From: Desulfobacter sp.
Lineage (GTDB): Bacteria; Desulfobacterota; Desulfobacteria; Desulfobacterales; Desulfobacteraceae
Assembly (NCBI GenBank): GCA_030145005.1
Contig: JAQYWJ010000001.1
Span: 1 to 62,227 of the forward strand
Direction: 5' to 3'
Length of the DNA: 62,227 nucleotides
Each line of letters begins with the position of its first letter. Position 1 is the first letter of the stretch. The position numbers and the translations under genes are program-made. The notes beneath the pieces were generated by a model, which was not told where the DNA came from, ran no database searches, and saw nothing but the letters and a program-made list of their open reading frames with translations. Shown here piece by piece: positions 33,661 to 42,358 of this stretch.

Positions 33661-35262
33661 TTAAGGCTGATTGATCTTGCCGAGAATTTCATTAACATGG
33701 GTTTGGATATTTGAAATATTACCCATGAGTGTTTCCTGATCCGGCACATTGAATTTAACAATATTACTCTCCATAAGCGACATGGTGCCCAATACATCCG
33801 TACCGATTTTAGCGGCACTTTCCTGCAATGTACTCATTGAACCTTTTAACTCGCTTACATCAGTATCTATATTATCAACAGCGGATAGTTGAATAGCTTG
33901 ATTCATGACCGTACCGAATCCGGGTTGTTGTGTACCTCCGTCCCCGGCTGCTTCGGAATATTTCATGACATTCCACGACTGCTGACTGCCGACACCATAC
34001 TGCACCGTTTCTTTGACCCGGCTCGACACCTCGGGATCGACAGGAATGTCAATCTGATCGACTGCCTTTCCAAAGGCATTCAATATCTTGTTTTTATGAA
34101 TAACGCCGACCGCTGACTGCACTTCATCCTCCAAAGTGATTTTAAAACCCTGTAACGTCACATAAATGTCCGGATCGACACGCGGTTCCAACACATCGAT
34201 AATGCCGTTGACTTCAGGCTCATCATATTCAAAATACCAATCGATCCATGGACCGACCCAATCTTTAAACGCAATTTGAATCGCACTGGCAGCTGATTTG
34301 GTATCGGGCGTGGTTGGGTCACCATCTTCTTTAGCGATGGCCATTACCGTAGACCGGTAATATTTCCAATTACCGCCGAAACCGACATCTCCCTGCCAGT
34401 GCCCCGCCTGCATTCCCACGTAATACGTGTCAGCAAAACGATGCATGAATCGCATACTGCTGCGCTGATACACATTCCTCATCTCGGTATAAGCACCCGC
34501 AGCAGTTTCACCACTGGCGTTGGGCGCATCGTTCAAGGTCTCCATTACGGTTTTACCGCCGGCCTGCACCACGGTATCCAGGAAACCTTCAACTTGTATT
34601 TCGTCTTCCTCACTCATTTCCTGCTGATGCTCTGAACTCACCCGCACTTTAGCTATACCTGATGAATCGGTACGCACTGAAATGGAATGACCGTCGATGC
34701 CGCTTCGTGTGGTAAATCCATCAAAGGGTTTTAACCTGCCCCAACTCGTGATGAAGTCCACCCATGGCCGGTTGGGGGGGATATCGCCATTCAGCGTTTT
34801 TACCGTAGCGGTGAGAACAGCACGTTCGCCCAGGTTGTAGTTCTCCTTTGTGGTCTCCAGCGTAACAACGTACTGGTCGCGCAAAGGTTCTATGGAATCT
34901 TTGAAATCATTGTAATCATCGGTCATGAAGGTTTCGAACTCTGCCTGTTCAACCACATCGGTTTCTTCCAGCTTGATAACCCGGCCGGATAGTGTATCTA
35001 TATCCGACGTATCGCCCGCTTCACCGACAAATCCCTCCAGGGATTCGATTCTGCCGCGCAACGTATAATCGGCACCGCTTTCAAAGCCAACGAAACTTTC
35101 AAGTCCGTCAACCCGGGTATAAACGGACGATAATTCATCTGCTATGGTTTTTACACTGGAGACAAGCGCGTTCCACTCTTCATGTTTAATAAGATCGCCT
35201 TGTATTTTTTCAGTAAAGGACCCCAATTCCGTAATTGTGTCCTGCAAATCCTGAAAGCTCAT
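33661..35262 (-). CDS. Fibre-like protein, paralogue of the downstream gene
   Basis: 533 residues. Coiled coil at the N-terminus (LVSSVKTIADELSSVYTRVDGLESF), a central Ig-like domain (about 145-225, DFITSWGRLKPFDGF) and a helical domain with FKDWVGPWIDWYFEYDE; the last ~60 residues are again helical (LKGSMSTLQESAAKIGTDVL). The ITSWG and KDW(V/M)xPW motifs are shared with the next gene. Not secreted by a signal peptide, consistent with particle assembly in the cytoplasm. It starts 2 nt after the tail protein I gene stop, so it is translationally coupled. Confidence 0.72.
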   Translation of the reverse strand: MSFQDLQDTITELGSFTEKIQGDLIKHEEWNALVSSVKTIADELSSVYTRVDGLESFVGFESGADYTLRGRIESLEGFVGEAGDTSDIDTLSGRVIKLEETDVVEQAEFETFMTDDYNDFKDSIEPLRDQYVVTLETTKENYNLGERAVLTATVKTLNGDIPPNRPWVDFITSWGRLKPFDGFTTRSGIDGHSISVRTDSSGIAKVRVSSEHQQEMSEEDEIQVEGFLDTVVQAGGKTVMETLNDAPNASGETAAGAYTEMRNVYQRSSMRFMHRFADTYYVGMQAGHWQGDVGFGGNWKYYRSTVMAIAKEDGDPTTPDTKSAASAIQIAFKDWVGPWIDWYFEYDEPEVNGIIDVLEPRVDPDIYVTLQGFKITLEDEVQSAVGVIHKNKILNAFGKAVDQIDIPVDPEVSSRVKETVQYGVGSQQSWNVMKYSEAAGDGGTQQPGFGTVMNQAIQLSAVDNIDTDVSELKGSMSTLQESAAKIGTDVLGTMSLMESNIVKFNVPDQETLMGNISNIQTHVNEILGKINQP

Positions 35263-35264
35263 AA

Positions 35265-37805
35265 TTATTCTCCTCGTACTATTTGCTCTTCCACCGCAAG
35301 CTTTACGTTAACCCCTGCAGGCCGTACTTTTTTGATGCCCTGCCACACGCGGTCGATAATGGCGGGATGAACAGTTTCATCCGCCGTTATTGTCTGTAAT
35401 CGGACAATCGCGGTAAACGTGCGTCTTCCCGACCATTCCAGCCAGACTTTCGCGGCGGGGGTGTAGGGGAACACGGTGCTGTCAAAGATTTGCTCCGGCG
35501 GTTCGGGTTCCGGGTCATTTTCCCCGTAACGCCCGGGATAAGGTGCGTCCTGGTCGCGGGGCGGGAATAAACGGTCTTCACGTGTCCCCCCTGGCCGATC
35601 TACCGATACAGGTTCCAGGTCGGGAGGTGGTAATAGACGACCCTCACGTGTCCACCATGGCCGGCTTACCGATACAGGCATGGTCTCCGTTTCCAAAGAA
35701 AGGTAGCGCCAGGTGGACTCTCCCACGGGAATGCGCGGCACCGCGGGTAAGCCGCCATCGACAATGCGTTCGTTTGTCGGTTTGACGCGCATACGCAGAT
35801 CGTTAATGGCGACAGGGCCGGAGCTCTTAAATGCTTCACTCTCCCATGTCCCTGACTCTGCGGCGATGGAGTCTGTCCATTGCACCACGTGTACAGGGTT
35901 TTCATTTTCACTGCGGGGACTGTCAGCATAAACAGTCCACTGGCGGGTAGTGCGATCGAAATATTGCCAACTCGATGAAGCGGGATGAAAGCGCCAGAAA
36001 TCCCTTGGTGCAGCGTCTTCGGTGAAATATACACTGTCAGCCCGACCTTGTGATACCCACCGTTGACTACCCGTTTGATACTGGGCAATATCGCGGCCAT
36101 CAAAACGAAACAAGCCGCGACTGGTGCAAAACCAGACCAGCCCCCGTGCGTCTTCCCGGATAGCATGCACTTCGCCATCGGCAAGGTCGGGATAGGCCTC
36201 CAACAGTGTTTTATAGGTCAGACCGTGTTCCGGACGTGCACGATAGCGGGCAAAGCCCTGTTGTGTGCCGATCCATAAGGAAGCATCGGGGCCAACATGA
36301 ATGCTCGTAACCGGCGGCAGATAAACTTCGTTCGCTTGCGGCAATTCACCCAGGATAAGAGGATTCCAGTCCTTAATCTGGTCGGATTCTTCTTCACCGC
36401 GATACCAATACCAATCTTCCGTGCCGGTTTGAAATTGAAATAACCCTGACTCACCGCCAAAATACATCACCCCATGCGGGTCTTGATGCAATGCGTAGAT
36501 TTCCGTGCCTGTCAAATCAGAGTCAGTCACACTATCGTCAGGGTTCAGCCACACAGCACCATTATTTGTGGCAACCCACACGGTGCCGTCTTTATCCTTC
36601 AAAATATCGTAAACCGCTTGCCCGGCCAGCGGTGCCACCGGTGTGGCTTCGAAAGGATCTCCATCGTCAGGAAAGAGGGGCATGCGCAGCAAGCTGTCGG
36701 CTGTGCCGATTAACAATGCCTGATCTTGTTCGAACAGGCAGTGAATAATGCCTAAACCAAGGCTACCCAACACCTGCGTCCAACGGCTGCCATCATAACG
36801 CCATAGTTCGCCGTTGCCGTTACTATGAGTGGCAACCCATAAAAAACGGTCTTGTGATTGATGCATCGTGGTCACCACGCCGGCCGGGGCACCGGCTGCC
36901 GTATCCCACGGTCCGGCTGCGGTGGGATCGGCGTCTGTGGTACCGGTAGGATCCGATCGTGCAGCCAGCACGGCCTTTCCCGAACCTAACCATGACTGGT
37001 AGGCAGGCTGCAATCGCAGTACATTTCCGTCGGCGATGGTGCCCTGGTAGCCAATGCCTGAACGGGGAAACTCACTGCCCGTGTGAAAGAGTTCCACTAC
37101 CGGATTTTCCGTGGCGTCCTGTTGATCCGGAATGGTGTTCACGCCTTCAATATACAAGGTCAGCGGCGCGGCTTCCAGGCCATCATTGACAAAACTCCAG
37201 CGCATCAATGGTCCTATCACATGCAGCTGCTGCCCATCTTTGCCCAACGGCGCGCCCCGTGCTTTAAACGTTCTTCTTACCGTCACCAGGGGTGCAAACT
37301 CTTCGATGGAAAAGGACCGTTCCCGTTGAATACGCGGCACCTCGGGCACTGGCGGCAATTCCGCTTCTACGATGGTACGCAATGCGTTCACTGTGCCAAG
37401 GCCATTGCGGTATAACTCAACATAGAGCCCCAGGCGCTCGCGGTATTCTTCCACCTTTTCTCTCAGCGGAAGGGGTTCCCGCCAGGGCGGCAATGCCATC
37501 AGCGCCCCCAGGCGCGCCAAATCAAATAAATAGGGAAATGCCTTGATGGTTTCGCGGTCAGCAGAATCATGAGCTTTTAAAAGATCAAGTTCCTGCTGCT
37601 TGCGATCGAGATTTAAGTACGCATCATATAACGCACTGTCGGCATAATTATACCAATGCGCCTGCATGACGTCATTCATATCCCGGCTTACATCATCCAG
37701 TATCTTACCCACTGATCTCAGGAATTCCGACACAAGACCGGTATCGTAAATTTCCGGCCGGTATAAGGACGGTAAATGCGATTTGAGTTGGTTGTATATA
37801 GGCAT
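35265..37805 (-). CDS. Phage tail protein I with inserted ligand-binding beta-propeller
   Basis: 846 residues. The N-terminus (YNQLKSHLPSLYRPEIYD, then RDMNDVMQAHWYNYADSALYD and LDRKQQELDLLKAHDS) and the C-terminus (RVWQGIKKVRPAGVNVKL) are typical of P2 gpI/Afp12-type baseplate wedge proteins. Between them, about residues 300-640, are propeller blades like those of hybrid two-component sensors (GTVWVATNNGAVWL, ASLWIGTQQGFARY, GLVWFCTSRGLFRFDG). Near residue 740 a ~20-residue unit is repeated twice (SRPWWTREGRLLPPPD / DRPGGTREDRLFPPRD). Gene position after baseplate J fits. An 850-residue gpI is exceptional; P2 gpI is about 176 residues. Confidence 0.85.
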   Translation of the reverse strand: MPIYNQLKSHLPSLYRPEIYDTGLVSEFLRSVGKILDDVSRDMNDVMQAHWYNYADSALYDAYLNLDRKQQELDLLKAHDSADRETIKAFPYLFDLARLGALMALPPWREPLPLREKVEEYRERLGLYVELYRNGLGTVNALRTIVEAELPPVPEVPRIQRERSFSIEEFAPLVTVRRTFKARGAPLGKDGQQLHVIGPLMRWSFVNDGLEAAPLTLYIEGVNTIPDQQDATENPVVELFHTGSEFPRSGIGYQGTIADGNVLRLQPAYQSWLGSGKAVLAARSDPTGTTDADPTAAGPWDTAAGAPAGVVTTMHQSQDRFLWVATHSNGNGELWRYDGSRWTQVLGSLGLGIIHCLFEQDQALLIGTADSLLRMPLFPDDGDPFEATPVAPLAGQAVYDILKDKDGTVWVATNNGAVWLNPDDSVTDSDLTGTEIYALHQDPHGVMYFGGESGLFQFQTGTEDWYWYRGEEESDQIKDWNPLILGELPQANEVYLPPVTSIHVGPDASLWIGTQQGFARYRARPEHGLTYKTLLEAYPDLADGEVHAIREDARGLVWFCTSRGLFRFDGRDIAQYQTGSQRWVSQGRADSVYFTEDAAPRDFWRFHPASSSWQYFDRTTRQWTVYADSPRSENENPVHVVQWTDSIAAESGTWESEAFKSSGPVAINDLRMRVKPTNERIVDGGLPAVPRIPVGESTWRYLSLETETMPVSVSRPWWTREGRLLPPPDLEPVSVDRPGGTREDRLFPPRDQDAPYPGRYGENDPEPEPPEQIFDSTVFPYTPAAKVWLEWSGRRTFTAIVRLQTITADETVHPAIIDRVWQGIKKVRPAGVNVKLAVEEQIVRGE

Positions 37806-37807
37806 TG

Positions 37808-39610
37808 TCAGTTTACCGTATTAATTTCAACTGCGGCTAAAGACAGGCGTTCATACGCTGTCAGCTGATAATTGTCTGTTTCAGTAACAAGGGTTTGACT
37901 TAACCCGTTTTCCATGGTGAAAACAAACTGCACGACATAATCACCGATATCCCCCGGCGTAAGCCCTGTCGGGATGGGACCGGTCCACACGTTATCAATA
38001 ATGCCCTTCGGTTTGGCTAATGCTTCCGGCAGCGGCAGCACATATAGTAACTTGGAAAAATTCAATACTTGTTTTTCCGGATTATCCACTGCTTCCGTAT
38101 CATTCATGCCGTTGAGTGTGGTAATCATGATATTCAAGGCATTTTCAATTTGCGGCGGATCAGGCGGATCCTGGTCTTCCGGATGCGTAATCACCACACG
38201 CAATAACGTCGGCAGATTTGGATCAATGATCTCCAAAGCGCCTAATTGCGTGGTCTTGTTCGCTACACCTAATTGCCCTTTACCCAAGTCTTCTTCGCTG
38301 ATGAGTACGCCGTCAGCCTTTGCTTCCACAATTTGCATGTCCTGTACTTCATCAATACCGAGCACCAGTCCAATGATACGATTGACACTCCCCGGCTCAT
38401 TGACCGGCAGGCTGGAAAAATAATCGCTGATTTTTTCATGCACGGAGTCTTGTACTGCACGCAGGTCTTGTTCGAGTAAATCCGTGGATGTGACAATGCG
38501 CAGGCTCAAATCCACCTTTGTCGGCGCTTTAACACTCTCATCGAGAAAAACATTAACGCCCACGGGCCGTGAATCACGAATGGCTGTATTGATACGCCGG
38601 CTCAGTTCCGGCTCTAATTTATCAACATGCGGTATGACTTTGACTTGTCCGACTTTTATCTTGATTTGATTATCTTCCGTGTCAAACAAATCACGTTCCA
38701 CTTCTTCCACATCGGCCAATATCCCCTGTTTTGCCACGGCCTCTTTAATGGCGCCCAAAGTGGCGCGTTCACTACCGTGCAGAAAATTTTTCGCGCGGGT
38801 TTTCAATTCATCGTCTGTTTCATCCGCATTGGTGACCGCAGTAGGCGCCGGATTGGTGACACTCACGATACCGGTAATGGGTTTAGCTAATACGGTCAAT
38901 TCATCTGCGGCAACGCCCTGGGTGTTTTCTTCCACATCCCTGGCGATGACTCTTGCGGTGTTCTGACCGTCTCTGACAGTAACGGAAGCGGTGGTTTCAT
39001 ATTCCACATTACCGCCGACGGTCATGATCCTTGTGCCCGCGGGAATATAAATGGAACCATGGCTGCCCGGCGTACGGCTAAACTCTATCTCACCACTGAA
39101 ACGCCCTGCTTTGACACGTTGCGTACCCAACAAAGCCACCACATTGTCAAGTGCACTTCCCGAAGCGGTATCAATATAGGCCGATTTATAAACAGCTTCG
39201 AGCTGCGCATAAAGACGCGCAATTTCCAGACCCACCGATTCCGTCAGGGTGCGCAGCACACTGCCCACATGAATGTCGCTCAGGGTGCCGGTTGCGGATT
39301 CGGGCAAATAGTTAACATGAAACACAGTGCCTTTATCCGGTAATTGTGCGCCTTCTTTCATCCATTGCAGTTGGGCGCCATCCTCTGACAAAACATAGTC
39401 CGTATCTTTTACAAACGCATGCGATTGTCCGTTGCGGCTGCCGTAGACAGCAATAATGTCAGCGGCCGGCGATCGTTCCAGAGAATGAGCATAAGGAGGA
39501 TTTTGTGCACCCGCAGGGGGAAAAGGATGCTGCTCCGCACTCACACCTTTAACCACGGAAGTAAGTAGATTATCTATTACTTCTGCGTAGTTTCGTCTTC
39601 TAAAGCTCAT
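37808..39610 (-). CDS. Baseplate protein J (gp47-like)
   Basis: 600 residues. The centre has the Baseplate_J signature region (GSIYIPAGTRIMTVGGNVEYE; VADEL-like AADELTVLAKPITGIVSVTNP; ETDDELKTRAKNFLHG). It forms the wedge of the baseplate around the spike with protein I and gp25. The N-terminal ~150 residues and a C-terminal extra ~130-residue beta domain are additional to the short P2 gpJ. 2 nt separate it from tail protein I and 2 nt from gp25. Confidence 0.9.
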   Translation of the reverse strand: MSFRRRNYAEVIDNLLTSVVKGVSAEQHPFPPAGAQNPPYAHSLERSPAADIIAVYGSRNGQSHAFVKDTDYVLSEDGAQLQWMKEGAQLPDKGTVFHVNYLPESATGTLSDIHVGSVLRTLTESVGLEIARLYAQLEAVYKSAYIDTASGSALDNVVALLGTQRVKAGRFSGEIEFSRTPGSHGSIYIPAGTRIMTVGGNVEYETTASVTVRDGQNTARVIARDVEENTQGVAADELTVLAKPITGIVSVTNPAPTAVTNADETDDELKTRAKNFLHGSERATLGAIKEAVAKQGILADVEEVERDLFDTEDNQIKIKVGQVKVIPHVDKLEPELSRRINTAIRDSRPVGVNVFLDESVKAPTKVDLSLRIVTSTDLLEQDLRAVQDSVHEKISDYFSSLPVNEPGSVNRIIGLVLGIDEVQDMQIVEAKADGVLISEEDLGKGQLGVANKTTQLGALEIIDPNLPTLLRVVITHPEDQDPPDPPQIENALNIMITTLNGMNDTEAVDNPEKQVLNFSKLLYVLPLPEALAKPKGIIDNVWTGPIPTGLTPGDIGDYVVQFVFTMENGLSQTLVTETDNYQLTAYERLSLAAVEINTVN

Positions 39611-39612
39611 GG

Positions 39613-40068
39613 CTATAGTTCCAATGTTATAGGTCCGATAGTAACCGTTTGCGTTTCGCCCACAGGTAATAGCTGAAGACCGACATCGACACTCGAGTGT
39701 CTTTCCACTGCAGGGGTTACCGTTACATCCACGATCTCTTCTATGCGTGGTTCTCTTTGCAACGTTTCCAAAATATAAAGCCTGACTAAATTGCGCTTGG
39801 TTTCCGTATTCACTTGACCAATCAGTTCATGCAAACGTGATCCGTATTGCGGATGGCCCAATGGTGTTAACTCGCCCCGTGGGGTAAGCAAGCGCATAAT
39901 GATGGCCTGGGCGAGATTGTCGCGGCCACTGGTAACGGCTAAATCCAAGATCAACCCTTTGCCGCCCGGCCCCAACCGGCGTGTGGAACTTACGTTATAG
40001 ACCGGCCGTAATTCACGATGCATCAGATCCAAGCGCAGGTCTGTTAATAAATGTTGATCTTGAGCCAT
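39613..40068 (-). CDS. Baseplate wedge protein gp25/W
   Basis: About 152 residues starting MAQDQHLLTDLRLDL. The gp25 pattern is present: IIMRLLTPRGELTPLGHPQYGSRL, then ETKRNLVRLYILETLQREPRIEEI. gp25 triggers sheath assembly at the baseplate. An in-frame ATG at 40104 would overlap the PAAR gene by 32 nt; the ATG at 40068 is chosen because GGGAGGA lies 8 nt upstream and it begins 4 nt after the PAAR stop. Confidence 0.92.
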   Translation of the reverse strand: MAQDQHLLTDLRLDLMHRELRPVYNVSSTRRLGPGGKGLILDLAVTSGRDNLAQAIIMRLLTPRGELTPLGHPQYGSRLHELIGQVNTETKRNLVRLYILETLQREPRIEEIVDVTVTPAVERHSSVDVGLQLLPVGETQTVTIGPITLEL

Positions 40069-40072
40069 ACCA

Positions 40073-40468
40073 CTATCCTCCCACTGAGACGGTTCCCACA
40101 GCAATCACCGTTCCCACCGGCATATCAGCCGGATCATTACATGTCATAGCAGTATCACCATTCTTTGCCGCAGGTTTACCGTTAATCATCACGGCGCCGC
40201 TACCGGTTTGAATCGTCGCTTTGTTACTGGGGGGTGATTGAAAAGATCCCCCCTGGGGAATATGCGATGGTGTATTGCTCGCCTTGCTGCCTTGCACAGC
40301 AGCCGGCTGTCCTTCGATATTGACATCTTCACTTAATCCATCGTCAATTTGCCCGGTAAACGGATGGGGCAAGGGGGTCGGTACCGGCCCTCCCGGTGAA
40401 GGAATCATTACAATATGGGTATCGGTTCCCACAATCTGATCACCTTTTTTTGCTGCCGGCTGTCCCAT
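40073..40468 (-). CDS. PAAR-domain spike-tip protein
   Basis: 131 residues. GQPAAKKGDQIVGTDTHIV and, later, VMINGKPAAKNGDTAMTC are PAAR repeats; histidines and Cys (THIV, HPF, MTC) could bind the tip metal. PAAR proteins sharpen the beta-helical spike in type VI and contractile injection systems. No toxin domain is fused to it. 113 nt separate it from the spike gene, the only sizeable gap inside the operon. Confidence 0.9.
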   Translation of the reverse strand: MGQPAAKKGDQIVGTDTHIVMIPSPGGPVPTPLPHPFTGQIDDGLSEDVNIEGQPAAVQGSKASNTPSHIPQGGSFQSPPSNKATIQTGSGAVMINGKPAAKNGDTAMTCNDPADMPVGTVIAVGTVSVGG

Positions 40469-40493
40469 ATTTTACGTCCCGTTATCTTTATAT

Positions 40494-40528
40494 ATGAAAG
40501 TAAAAAAAATTTATTAAATTACTTTCAT
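40494..40528. repeat. Inverted repeat between spike and PAAR genes
   Basis: ATGAAAGTAA (40494-40503) and TTACTTTCAT (40519-40528) form a perfect 10-bp stem with a 15-nt AT-rich loop, in the only non-coding gap within the operon. Too AT-rich for a strong terminator; could be an RNA-processing or weak attenuation site that separates the stoichiometry of spike and downstream baseplate proteins. Confidence 0.55.
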
Positions 40529-40581
40529 GTTTCGTTGTGGGTTGAGTCTGGGTGTTGATAGACCAGGTCAGCCCACGGCTG

Positions 40582-41217
40582 TTAGTTCAAATTAATCACT
40601 GAGCCTTTGAGATTCATTTCACCGGAGGCTTCAATGTTAATACTTCCGCCGCCTTTCATATTAATATCCGCCTGACTTTCGATGGTTATGGCGCCATCCC
40701 GCGCTATGGCCACGCTGCCTTTACCGCCATCCACTTTGATTTCCACCACAGGATCATCGTCTTTAAGATTAAGCTCCAAACCATCACCCAGTTTTAAAAT
40801 CAGTTGGCGGTTGTCGCCGCTGTGCAGCTCGGCGTGTACCGCATCACTGTCGCCGGCGCCTAAGGGCAAATGCATAATGGCCTGGTTGTCATCATTGGCG
40901 GGCGGGCGGTCTTCATCATTGTAAAGCCGGCCGGTAATCACCGGTGCATTGATATCCCCGCCGATAAATTGAACCAGCACTAATTCACCGACGGCCGGAA
41001 TACTGGCGGTACCGATGTGTTGAGTGGCCACCGGCACGTGTTTCAACACAATACCGGAATCCCGCAGCGCCACTGTGCAGGCATAATTATCTTTGTCTGA
41101 ATCGTCGGCATGGGGATGCTGATCTTGAACCACAGCCAGTTCGGCGGTGCGCAGCCGGTTGACTTCCTCCTGCACAATGCGGCGTATCGTATCGAACAAA
41201 GTATGCGGCCCATTCAT
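40582..41217 (-). CDS. Baseplate spike protein (gpV/VgrG C-terminal-like)
   Basis: 211 residues. An OB-fold N-terminus (VALRDSGIVLKHVPVATQHIG; VGELVLVQFIGGDINAPVITG, the gp5/VgrG OB signature) is followed by an LHSGDNRQLILKL segment and a beta-helix of short repeats ending GGSINIEASGEMNLKG. It is the membrane-puncturing spike sitting under the hub. ATGA overlap with the hub gene upstream; no lysozyme domain. Confidence 0.92.
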   Translation of the reverse strand: MNGPHTLFDTIRRIVQEEVNRLRTAELAVVQDQHPHADDSDKDNYACTVALRDSGIVLKHVPVATQHIGTASIPAVGELVLVQFIGGDINAPVITGRLYNDEDRPPANDDNQAIMHLPLGAGDSDAVHAELHSGDNRQLILKLGDGLELNLKDDDPVVEIKVDGGKGSVAIARDGAITIESQADINMKGGGSINIEASGEMNLKGSVINLN

Positions 41218-42317
41218 GGCAATCCTCCCAATGTCCCGCTCCCACTACCTGCCTGCTTGAAGTGAATAAGACTGGTAAAGCCTTGTTGTTTGGAAAAACG
41301 GTGCATAACGTGACTGACAAAAAACTGACCGTTCATTTCTTCCGTGGGCGCATCGGTAATCTCGATAATACTACCGATGACAACAGCGGGTGCGCCGGGT
41401 GTGAGGATCCGGCCTGTTAAAGTCTGTGAACCCGTTCGACCGGCAACCCCATCCGCTGCAGCCTGGCAGGCATCACTGCTGCGCAAGGTTGCATCCTGGA
41501 TCAGTCGTGCCTTGCCGTCACCGGCTTCAGAAGTCACCGCATCCGGATTTTTGATTAACCAGCTCCAAGCCTCTTGTCCTTCAGCGCCGGCAGCACCTTC
41601 ACCGATGACGGTGACCGCAGTTGCTGATGAGTTATTTTGCTGAATCCGTAACTCAAGAATGTCGTCGGCATAACTGAATTTTTGTGCGGGCTGTCCCGAT
41701 TGTTCAGGGCCGAAGTATAATTTTCCTTCAGTCGTAAAATGGGTGATATAACCGGATTTCCTGGCCAGGCGATGGATATGTTCATAGGCATTGTAACGAT
41801 CATCAATTACATAAAAGGGAAAATCAATGCCCGGCTCAACCACATCCGTATCAACTTCTGCCTGGCTGCACAGGTCACTGACCAAGTCACCGGCTGCCTG
41901 CTGTTCATAACTTTGATTAATGCGTAATTGACTCAATGCGGCACCACCGTTTACCGCCGTGATGTGAACAAGATTCCGGGTGTCATAGTGCAGTTGATCA
42001 ATACGGCCGGTCATGACAATATCCATAGAACTGTCTGCAAACCCCAGTGCAATGGTTCCTTCATCATCAATGGCGACGGCAGGGGCCTGTTCATCATTGG
42101 CAATCATCAGTTTTGTTGTATCAACAGACGGCGCCAGGGATAAATTACAATTGACAGAAACCAGACTACGCTGCCAGGGATCGCCACTGCCACCGTTAAG
42201 CGCTGTAAGATCCGATGCAAGCCCTCCACCGGAAGATGCCGCAAAACCGATCTCGACTCCTGGTTTGCGGACCGTCGGTGGTGAATTATTGCCGCTGACA
42301 AGATCAGTTAATGTCAT
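41214..42317 (-). CDS. Baseplate hub protein (gpD/VgrG N-terminal-like)
   Basis: 367 residues. The fold of gp27/gpD is indicated by DIVMTGRIDQLHYDTRNLV, INQSYEQQAAGDLVSDLC, and the YEHIHRLARKSGYITHFTTEGKLYFG segment, which is characteristic of late-control D proteins. The C-terminus VSHVMHRFSKQQGFTSLIHF is also typical. It joins tube and spike. Upstream neighbour is the giant 1895-residue protein. Confidence 0.9.
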   Translation of the reverse strand: MTLTDLVSGNNSPPTVRKPGVEIGFAASSGGGLASDLTALNGGSGDPWQRSLVSVNCNLSLAPSVDTTKLMIANDEQAPAVAIDDEGTIALGFADSSMDIVMTGRIDQLHYDTRNLVHITAVNGGAALSQLRINQSYEQQAAGDLVSDLCSQAEVDTDVVEPGIDFPFYVIDDRYNAYEHIHRLARKSGYITHFTTEGKLYFGPEQSGQPAQKFSYADDILELRIQQNNSSATAVTVIGEGAAGAEGQEAWSWLIKNPDAVTSEAGDGKARLIQDATLRSSDACQAAADGVAGRTGSQTLTGRILTPGAPAVVIGSIIEITDAPTEEMNGQFFVSHVMHRFSKQQGFTSLIHFKQAGSGSGTLGGLP

Positions 42318-42358
42318 AACGATTCCACGCTTTATTTGTTAATTTATCCATCTTTAAT

